DNA from: Xenopus tropicalis
Taxonomy: Eukaryota > Chordata > Amphibia > Anura > Pipidae
Assembly (NCBI RefSeq): GCF_000004195.4
Contig: NC_030685.2
Coordinates: 53,396,016 to 53,460,015 of the forward strand
Length of the DNA stretch: 64,000 bases
Direction: 5' to 3'
Shown: positions 55,721 through 64,000 of the stretch, piece by piece
How positions within the stretch are numbered: the stretch's first letter is position 1
Layout of the letters: the number at the start of each line of letters is the position of its first letter
Notes under the pieces: generated by a model
Database searches by the model: none
Told to the model about the DNA's origin: nothing
What the model saw: only the letters and a program-made list of their open reading frames with translations
Position numbers and translations under genes: made by a program

Positions 55721-56741
55721 TGTAATATAGGTATGCCCAACCTACATTATATACTGGATAAAGGGGAATTCCTCACATTTAATTGTTATGTTGTGCCTGC
55801 TTTATATTTTGCCACTACAGACAGAGGGGTGCTGATTCCCTCAGCTAAGCAGGGGAACAGGGAGTGCCATGCTGAACTATATTTTGCATACCTCTTAAGC
55901 ATCATGGCTCTGAGCTCAATTAGATATAAATTATTAGTAAATCTGTTCATATATTATGAATACTGTTACATCAACAGCTTGATCAATGCAAGAGGCAACT
56001 GCCTTTCAAAACATTAATGGCAGAGAGCAATAAAAAGGAATTCATCCTCCACTTCACTAAACTAGAAAGACATCAGAAAAATGGGAGAAATCCAGATTTA
56101 TCCTTATAGTCAAAGGGAAACATTATACTTTCATATTGGTGGGTTAAAGCATTTTTCGAATTATTGTTAATCTAATAAATGTTTATCATCTGATAGATTG
56201 GACACACACACACTAGCAATTTTAACACCATTTGGTAAAATGGTAAATGAAAATGTCAGTGAGTATTATTTGTTCTAGTCCAGGCTAAATACCTTTGCTT
56301 TATACTGTCATGAAAACAACACTGAACTACACTTGTATTTCTTTCTTTAAAGAGGAACTGCTACAGAACTTCAGGTTTATGGCATTTGGGGCAATTCTCA
56401 GGCACTTTGACCCTTGCTTTTTTTACTGCCTGAAAATACAGCATTAAAACTCCCATATATTCACTTGCCCCCATAATCCTCATTGTGTTCTGAGGGAAAC
56501 ATGTGAAAGCACTATTGTTCATGCAGTGTACAAGGTATAGGTATGGTCACATACCTTGTGTTATTTCTAACATAGTTATATGTAACACCAAGAACTGCAT
56601 TACGCTTTATGTCAGAGAAGGGTTGTCATTAAAAATAATGGGTCCCCATGCAACAAAGTTAGCTCCCTCCTCCCTCCCCAAGAATGTAGTCCTAATATAA
56701 AAAATGCAAACCCACAAACACACAAACCCCTGTTTGTATTA
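55721..56741. other. Mostly unique non-coding sequence
   Basis: A second lone T2-like tip, TTTAAAGAGGAACTGCTACAG, lies near 56346. No gene. Confidence 0.45.
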
Positions 56742-56817
56742 ATGTATTCTACTGTACAGCGCTGCGTACATAAGTAGCGCTTTATAAATAAAGATATACA
56801 TACATACATACATACAT
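56742..56817 (+). repeat. L2-like LINE 3' tail with (ATAC)n
   Basis: TGTACAGCGCTGCGTACATAAG followed by AGCGCTTTATAAATAAAGATA matches the 3' end of the L2 copy near 19910-19945 and runs into an ATAC microsatellite. All coding parts are missing. Confidence 0.8.
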
Positions 56818-59262
56818 AAGCATGCTTGACCACAACTCTTGACCATTTGAGGCTTGAAATTTGTATTGTCATCATGGCCAGGCCACTTACTGCAAGGAGA
56901 CCCCTGACAGGGCTTCTCCCATGCCCTTATGATGCTAGCCCAGTTTTTTTTCTTTAATTGAATTATAACTTATTGTGAACAACACACCCCATGCTTGAAA
57001 TGTGAGGATGTTAAAAGTCATCTTAGAGTTGCATGACCTCTATAAAAGCACTTGCCCTGCCTTGGTACACGGTCCCTGGTGACTTACTTCTAATTTCCCT
57101 ATATTTTATATTAAGGAGTACATTAACTAGCTAGCTGGAATATATGATTTCACTGCAAACATTCAAAGCGTGTTACAGCATTTGCAGGTGTTAGGATCAA
57201 AATTAAATTATCTCTATAAAAAATGTGTTGGGGTCAAAAAGGTCCCTGTAAAGTCTTTATTTTTGTTACAAAAAGCTTTGTATACACATAGAGTGCATTT
57301 TCAACCATAATCTATCATGACTGTATGGTTGGATTACCAGATCACTTTAAAGTTCAGAGACACGTCTAAATGCATGCTAAAGGACTGCACTGATTTGTTG
57401 CATGGAAATTAAATTGCAATTAATGCCCTTCTAGCTGGATTTTCTAGATGTGTCCCTACATTTTCAAGTGATCTGGTGACCCTATTGTATGGTCTATTTG
57501 TTCCCTGAACTACAGTATCTGACATGTATAATTCTAAAGTTTAAAATGTAAATTTCTTGGTTTACATCATCTTTTTAATTTTTTTCTGTTGCTGTAGAAA
57601 ATGTCACTGTATTTGGAGACAATATTGAACCACCGTAAACAGCATTAGGACCCAAATTTGGGTCCTGAGGAAAAAAGGTTGATAAATTTTGGATCAACTT
57701 ATTTGCAATAACAAATGAGATAATCATAAATGCAGGCCTATGTAACAGACTCATGCTTGAATTTAATTCAGAAGTTCTCCTACTCTTTGAATTCAGTGTT
57801 GATGATTTGTTGTTCTTCCTTTTTGTAATAATTAACGTATAATACATTTTCTTAAATAGAATACCTACTTAGAATTTGATGGCTTCTTTGCTTTGCTCAA
57901 TAGACAAACAATCTTTGTGTTCTAGAACTGCACAACTATCGTCACTGTCTATATGCAATTATTAGAACAAATAAATTAAGATTGCTATTTTTCCAAACCA
58001 TTTTCTGTTGGTTTCCACTTATTAGGGCCCACGTCTAATTAGCCTATAGCATATCAGAGAACAATGCCAAGCAGACAATACATTTTGTGATTTCTGGAGC
58101 TGTCAGCTAGACAAAGATGTCAAGTAGATACAGCTGCAGACTTCCTGCTCCTTCTCCCGCCTCCTTCTCCCTTTTTATTCTGGTGTGGGATGCACTAAAA
58201 CACTCAATTATGCTATAAACAATTCCCTCTGTCAACAACAAGCTTTTGCACTTTTTGAAATGGTGTTTAGAGGCAGATAAATGAAAACAAGCATGGCAGC
58301 CTGCCACCAAGTATTCAGCTTCCTGGCTCTTTGCAGCGCAAAGAGCATGAAGAGATTTTCCATAAGCGTGCTTGCTGCAGCATAGGACATGTCATTTCTG
58401 ACCAGACAATAGTGGTTTGTTTTCTAGATAGTTGATGTTTGTTTTAATTCTAGTTGGCGTTTCAGAGCAGTAATGGCTTGCAAGCTGTTCCCAACAACAT
58501 TTTAGGAATTAAATGGATACTGTTTCCTACCAAAAATGACAAACTTCACTAACTTAAAAGTGCTTCATCAGAAATTATGCTAAGTATTTCTATGAATAAC
58601 TGGTGGCCTCTTCTATTGGCTAATTACTGCTTTTGTTCACATTAGACATGGCTCTGCACTTATTTTGTCTGTGTTTAAGTACAATACCTAGTATATTGCA
58701 AACAGTGACTGAAAGGAAAATAAAATTGTTTTCAATTACTTTTATTTATAATGGCAGTATCACACTGAGCATTTTCATAATGGATTATTGTAATGGCAGT
58801 CACCAGCTACTGACTGCAAGTTGTTTCCCATTAACATCAATAGGGAGAATTGCAGGTTTCCCAGATCAAATGTATTACCCCCACAGAGCACATTTAGACA
58901 CTTCCAACTGGTCCTGACGGGAAGTGGTCTTTTATAAAGGAGAGTTAAGAGAAATTGGCATAAACAGTACTCCTCAGTTCTGCCATGGGTTCTTCATCCC
59001 ATAAGGTACCCCTTAATGTTGCATTTCTAATATCTTTCCTCTCGGCTCTAAGACCTATAGTTAATACTTGAAATGTAATAAACAGGAGGTCCACACATTC
59101 TTGTAGATGATCCAAGTAAAAGATTCATTCAGAGTCACAAGTACAATTCTTCCAGTTCAGTTAGTAGTTTGCATTATTCCTATTATCAAAAATATAAAAC
59201 AGTCACAGAGTTTTCAGTCCACTTGGCCTCGCTACGTTCCTGAAATACAAAGCTTGCCTTAA
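56818..59262. other. Unique-looking non-coding sequence
   Basis: No gene supported. 57930-58120 is free of repeats with several homeodomain-like words (CTAATTAGCC, AATTAAG) and could be conserved non-coding DNA. A perfect small palindrome, GCTCTTTGC-AGC-GCAAAGAGC, lies at 58326-58346. Confidence 0.45.
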
Positions 59263-59432
59263 TAACAGTGCCCACAAAATGGTGCCTGCCTGCTTGCTTT
59301 GATTGAGTAATTCCGAGACGGAAGGAAACAAGATTTATATTATTTATATAGAGTAAGTAAAGTTTATTTTGCTCAACTAACAATATAGAAAAAAATTTGG
59401 ACTTATTTCTTAGGGTGACAGGTCCGCTTTAA
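59263..59432 (-). repeat. T2-type MITE, truncated half copy
   Basis: From CAGTGCCCACAAAATGG to GGGTGACAGGTCCGCTTTAA; reverse complement of the first part of the 29651 element. It has the same breakpoint region as the truncated copy at 28000. Confidence 0.82.
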
Positions 59433-60610
59433 GTAGCTGCAATGGCTCCCAGGTTTCTGGTACAGGAGAAAGCTTGGTTGCCACCTCTGCACCGACATGA
59501 CCTATATAGCTCCCTATTCACTGGCTCCCTGACTGGTGAGTTACATCCTCCTTCCTCCTTGGTGGAGCCACAGCTGCTCTGATAGCTGGCCTACCTCTGT
59601 GTTTCATTATCTACATTTAGCTCCATAGATCTGGCTGACTTAAGGACTGCTTCTCAGCCAGCATCTTGATTCATTGCATTGGATCTAATTTTATGGAGTG
59701 CCAAAATCTGATTGTCCAGATAGATAGGTTGTTTTGCATTTCATGTCCAAATAAATATATGTGGTTTAATTAAATAACACTTTAGATATAGGCTCAGGAA
59801 ACTTAGGACCATTTTACATACAGTAGGACCTTAAGTTCTTAGACACAAAAGTAGTTGTTGCCTTTTCTTCTATGGGTGGGTAATCACTGAGAAACAAATA
59901 AACAGATATGTTTCCATGTTTATATATTGTATGTAGCCTTTATTTGCACAATATATTCCTGCCTTTATATCCCTCAGTAGCTCTCAGTACATTGTTGCAG
60001 ACATTATACTTTCAGAAAATGTTTCCATAACAAATGCATGCCTTTAGTAGACACTCCCATCCCACTGCCACCTGCTAAATGCAACACTCAATGCTACATT
60101 TCCTATTCTTCTGACTCCTGATCTTGTACACACCAACAAAAACTCCCATCTTTTAAATGTTACATTCTAATGAGCAGGTCCCTCTTTATGTCCTGTATTG
60201 GTCAGTATTTATATGTTTTCTTTTCTGCATTCAGTATACTTCAGAATGTGAATCTAATATGATCTACTTTAAGTCAACCCATTACACTTTGATGTGATTA
60301 GAATCATAACAAGTGGACTTGACAATCTCATTTATTGCTCTAACAATGAGGCCAAACACATGGAGCCATGAAATGCATGGTACAGAAAGCATAAAGTAAA
60401 CTGTGCAAAATAATGTTATTAGCCAAGAGTGACCTTATGTGGCATGACACACCAAGTTTCACTTTTATCAGCAAATGATAGTGCTTGTTAATTAGATATG
60501 AGTTTGAAGCCATACAGTTTTCCATATTCAAAGTTGGGAATAACTGTGTAGGGCTTGCTAAGCAAAAAATCCAGCCAAAAGCTTTATTAAAAGGTAAATG
60601 TTCTGTTGTG
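59433..60610. other. Unique-looking non-coding sequence
   Basis: Nothing recognised; 59440-59650 is somewhat GC-richer. Confidence 0.45.
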
Positions 60611-60783
60611 AGGTTTATTATAGTGCTTAGCCAACATCACCAGTGACGTTGCCCATAGCAACCAATAAGAAATGAAATTTGAACTTTTACCGACAAGTTA
60701 GAAAACAGAAGCAAAGATCTGATTGGTTGCTGTGGGCAATAACACAGTTAATGTTGGCTTACACACTATAATAAATATGCCCC
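60611..60783. repeat. Short MITE related to 12943-13128
   Basis: Left GGTTTATTATAGTGCTTAGC and right CTTACACACTATAATAAATA then TGCCCC are inverted. Inner CATAGCAACCAATA / GATTGGTTGCTGTGGGC pair as in the 12943 element. Confidence 0.8.
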
Positions 60784-61374
60784 TTGGTTAGTGACATATT
60801 GTTATATTGTGACATATTTATGATGCTTAATAAGTTACTTTTTGGACTGTATTATTTGTTCAGCGTTGCTAGAAACCAGCAAATAATTGTTTCTATTATA
60901 AAAAAAAGCAAAAAGACAGAACACAAGAACTGAGACCATTCTTTGTAGCCTGCAGCTTTTTTAGAGAAATACTTGTTGACATAAAGGTTATTTCAAAGGG
61001 GAGGCAGAAGTAAAATTAGCATGGGATTCTTTTCTGAATGTGTAATTAATGGGTAAGCAGGAGATGGGGTTGGTTTTGGTTAAAATAGGCTTCTCTTAAT
61101 GGTACATTTATAGCTCAGTGTGGTTTTCTAGGTATCATTTTTAGATATTAAAAAAAGAAAATGGAGGGTTTGCCTTATGAGTCAGGAATAACTAGCATAA
61201 TAGTGCAGAACAACCCGAACAAAACAAGTAAAGCTGTAATAAAAAAAATAAATAAAGTGAAAAATAGAAAAAGAAAGACATAATAAAAAATTGTGACTTT
61301 GTGCTCATTCAATTGTTGGTAATGAGAGCATTTGTTACAGCAAGTGTCTCACTTTGATGGGGCATGAAGTGTTA
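60784..61374. other. Unique-looking non-coding sequence
   Basis: Nothing recognised. Confidence 0.5.
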
Positions 61375-61620
61375 GGGGCATATTTATTATGCTGTGTAAA
61401 AAACGGCGAGAAAATTCTCCACACATCGCCAGGCTTCGCCGTGTAAAAATGGCGTAAAATCGGCATAATTGTTTTACGCGTTTTTTCTTCCACCGGAACA
61501 TATGGAAAATAACGGCGTAATATCCGGCATTCAGATGCCGATCTTTTCCATTTATGTTACACAGCTTTTTACTCCGTTTTTTTGGCAAATTAGTTTTACA
61601 CAGCATAATAAATACGCCCC
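61375..61620. repeat. PIF/Harbinger-like MITE, TTA duplication
   Basis: Left GGGGCATATTTATTATGCTG and right CAGCATAATAAATACGCCCC are inverted, one mismatch; TTA flanks at 61372-61374 and 61621-61623. Inner GCCGTTATTTTCCATATG-like blocks also pair, so the 246 bp can fold almost completely. Confidence 0.93.
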
Positions 61621-61623
61621 TTA

Positions 61624-62288
61624 GTGTATCATTGAATTAAATCCCACTCTGTCCCCCCTTCATGGTATGGCTCACCTGTGTTCAGCCTTCATGGTATGGC
61701 TCACTTGGGACAGAATGGGTACAAAATTTTGAGGTGAGTTATGTGACCAGGAACTGATCAAATGACTGCAAAGGCCCTGTATATTGGCTCACCCAAGAGC
61801 AAAGATTATGCACCATGTGTTTGTGTCAGTAAGGAATAATACATGATGGCATACTACAAATTGATTTTTCTGTTTTGCTTTGCTTTGAAGCTAGGGATCT
61901 GGAATGTCAAAACTTCAGTATTAGAGAAGTAGTCTGATAAATAAAGAGAATTATACAATATTTATTTTTTGTAGCAATTACATGGTTCTCTTCTGTGTTA
62001 TTTTAACCAAATATGTAAATAGAATGGAGTATATAGGTTGCTATAAACAGTATTCAGTATCTTTCTTCCTCAGGAAGTTTCCGTACACAGTATTCCTTTC
62101 ACAAAGCGTAACCTGTAAACTGTGGGGATAGCCCCTCTGGAGAAGATAAAACAGTGGAAATGGAAGCCTAGTGAGGGTGAGAATTAGGGCAAGCGCTAAT
62201 TTATTGTTTAGTACACTGCCAGAATTTTAGTTTGGTGAGCAGTGAGTGCCTTGGATACCCATGAACTACTGCAGGGCAACTGTTACTA
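61624..62288. other. Unique-looking non-coding sequence
   Basis: No gene. A short tandem duplication of CTTCATGGTATGGCTCAC lies at about 61659-61705. Confidence 0.5.
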
Positions 62289-62704
62289 TTAAAGGAGAAG
62301 GAAAGGCTAAATCACTTGGGGGTGCCAAAATATTAGGCACCCCCAAGTGACTTAAATCGCTTACCTTGTACCCCGGGCTGGTGCCCCTGTTCAGAGAGAA
62401 CAGCACCTGGGGTAGCTGCAGCGTTTCCTTCTTCCGCGTTGGCACACTGCACAGGCGCATTAGAGTGAAAAGCCGAACTTTAACAAGAAAGTCGGCTTTT
62501 CACTCCAATACACATGCGCCGGCCCAGGGATTTCGCCACCGAAGAAACGCGGAAGAAGGAAGCGCTCACTACAGGTACCCCGGGCTGGTGCAGTTTTCTC
62601 CTAACAGGGGCACCAGCCCGGGGTACAAGGTAAGCAATTTAAGTCACTTGGGGGTGCCTAACATTTGGCACCCCCAAGTGACTTAGCCTTTCCTTCTCCT
62701 TTAA
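62289..62704. repeat. T2-type (TTAA) MITE with sub-terminal hairpins
   Basis: Left TTAAAGGAGAAGGAAAGGCT and right AGCCTTTCCTTCTCCTTTAA are exact inverses, bounded by TTAA. Each end also carries its own hairpin: CACTTGGGGGTGCC facing GGCACCCCCAAGTG. Inner arms (ACCCCGGGCTGGTGC, AAGCCGACTTT-like, CTTCTTCCGCG) pair across the centre, so most of the 416 bp is palindromic. Confidence 0.95.
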
Positions 62705-63186
62705 GATTTGCTTAAAAACTTAATTGTTAATAAAGGGGAGAAGAAAAAGCTAAGAAAAAAGAGGCTAGGAAGAAAAAGATGGTCTATAAAGAAAGGGTGG
62801 GCTTGAACCTAAAATCTCTAAAAACCACTGCACTCTGCAATTCAGGTTGTTATTTGAAATAGACGTATACTGTAAATGCAACCTATTGTCACCCCTTTAA
62901 TTTTCCATCCATATTGGATTGTACTCTAAGGGGCCAATTTATCAAAGGTTGGAATAAAAAAGTTAAGCTCAATCTTGACCAAAAAATTGTGCTTCTCCCA
63001 CAGATCTTTTTAGGTATTTATCATTTTTTTCATGAATATTTTTTTTATTTTACTAAACAATGCAGGGACTTAAGCCTGCTGAGATCCATTCAAACATTAA
63101 TTAGTGCTTGATCAGAAATCTTTTTATGACTCCGCTTACAGTGAATGCAAGAATTTGAGAGAAATCTCAAGGTGCATTACGAGTGA
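62705..63186. other. Non-coding sequence
   Basis: A lone MITE tip, AAGGGGCCAATTTATCAAAG, lies at 62928; its partner is not seen. No gene. Confidence 0.45.
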
Positions 63187-63376
63187 GGGTGACACATAAG
63201 GCGATTAGTCACCACAACTTTTAAAAAAGTCAGTTGCAACTAATCGTGGCAACTTCCCCGCCATAGGCTACTATATAAGTCGCTGCAACTAGTCACACTC
63301 AGTTCTCCCTGCATGGATTAGTCGCAGTAACTTTTTAAAAAGCCACAGCTACTAAATGGCATGTGTGTCTTCACCC
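63187..63376. repeat. MITE related to 52150-52340
   Basis: Left GGGTGACACATAAGG and right CATGTGTGTCTTCACCC are inverted. Inner CTTTTAAAAAAGTC... and AACTTTTTAAAAAG blocks pair, and GATTAGTCGC words occur. Flanks TGA and TAA do not match exactly. Confidence 0.75.
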
Positions 63377-64000
63377 TAAATTTAAAAAAAACATGTGCAA
63401 GGCATGACAATGCCAAGAAAATAAAAAAATACTTAAGATGGAAAAAAGCGCGAGAAACCTTAAGCAACATTTCACATGCACAAACTGCTGATTTTATTAT
63501 TTTTTTTTCATTTGGATAAATATGCAAGGTCTTTGCATTTCTCCACTGAGCCACTGGAGGCTTTTGGAGCTTGCTGTGTTTATAGATGTCTTCTTCTGAC
63601 TATGGCCTGCCTCAAGAACAAGTGCTGGCAATTCTGTAATTAGAAGCCTTTATAAGCAAGCTTCTTCCTTCTTGTTTATTGCCTGGTGTTCCTGAACATT
63701 GCTTTTATGCTGGTTAGTTATGTTTTTGTTTTGCTGATCTTGACCTGTACTTTGGAGTGTGCCTCTTACTCCTTGCATGCCTTGACCAAAAGTGCAGTTT
63801 GCGTGTTGATTACTACCTGCCCTGACCCAGTGTCGAACTGAAATGCCAGGGGCCCACCAGAAAATCTTGGACCATAGGCCCACTTTCTCAACTATTATTC
63901 CTCCTCTCCTCCCTCAAGCTCTTTATTATTGAAGTCTCTTTTCTCTATCCTTCTATCTCTTTTTCGTATGAAGAAATAGGGAATGACCATGCAACTGGCC
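63377..64000. other. Non-coding sequence, possible LTR or promoter-like tail
   Basis: From about 63645, CCTTTATAAGCAAGC is followed by TGCCTGGTGTTCCTGAAC. This has a TATA-plus-leader look that I associate with frog LTR retroelements, but no terminus or duplication can be read before the window ends. Confidence 0.3.

Noticed and set aside
61349..61606. 85-codon minus-strand frame
   Set aside because: Almost wholly inside the TTA-flanked MITE at 61375-61620.
1..64000. tRNA, rRNA or snRNA genes
   Set aside because: No A-box/B-box pair with a foldable cloverleaf, no rRNA core motif and no snRNA signature was noticed by eye on either strand; a tRNAscan or Infernal run would be decisive.

Overview
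The window looks like vertebrate, almost certainly frog (Xenopus-type), intergenic or intronic DNA. It is AT-rich, and no protein gene is longer than a few small candidate exons. It is densely seeded with element types that I recognise as typical of Xenopus: TTAA-flanked T2-type MITEs, PIF/Harbinger-like MITEs with 3-bp duplications, hAT MITEs with 8-bp duplications, CR1 and L2 LINEs with frog-style 3' tails, and a Tc1 transposon. The genus call is inference from repeat families; no database was searched.

Layout. 1-15 kb: mostly unique sequence with scattered MITEs, including an interrupted TA-flanked MITE at 1.2 and 9.5 kb and hAT MITEs at 3.9 and 10.7 kb. 15.5-20 kb: a stack made of a solo LTR (5-bp duplication CTGAA) split by a 1.2-kb hAT element (8-bp duplication CCAGTTAC), then a 5'-truncated, frameshifted L2-like LINE. 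20-34 kb: MITEs of at least four kinds, several in opposite-facing pairs, and an almost perfect 84-bp foldback. 34.3-37.1 kb: a 5'-truncated CR1 LINE whose 835-codon endonuclease/reverse transcriptase frame is still open. 37.1-37.3 kb: a Penelope-like end with a hammerhead-like motif on the minus strand. 39.6-41.5 kb: one end of a Harbinger-like element followed by three short open segments (40451-41512) whose splice sites and codon phases fit together as a possible unrecognised gene. 46.2-47.8 kb: a complete-ended Tc1 element with a damaged transposase. 48-64 kb: mainly unique sequence with MITEs at 52.2, 60.7, 61.5, 62.5 and 63.3 kb.

How the parts relate. The reverse transcriptase and transposase frames belong to the elements themselves. 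The MITEs have no coding capacity and would have relied on enzymes from elsewhere. The clearest structural pattern is that three copies of one TA-flanked MITE were each invaded at the same internal TTAA, by different element types, while the two uninterrupted copies with that region readable have lost the TTAA. The only non-transposon coding candidate is the 40.5-41.5 kb model, which needs transcript evidence. No rRNA, tRNA, CRISPR array, operon or bacterial feature was seen.
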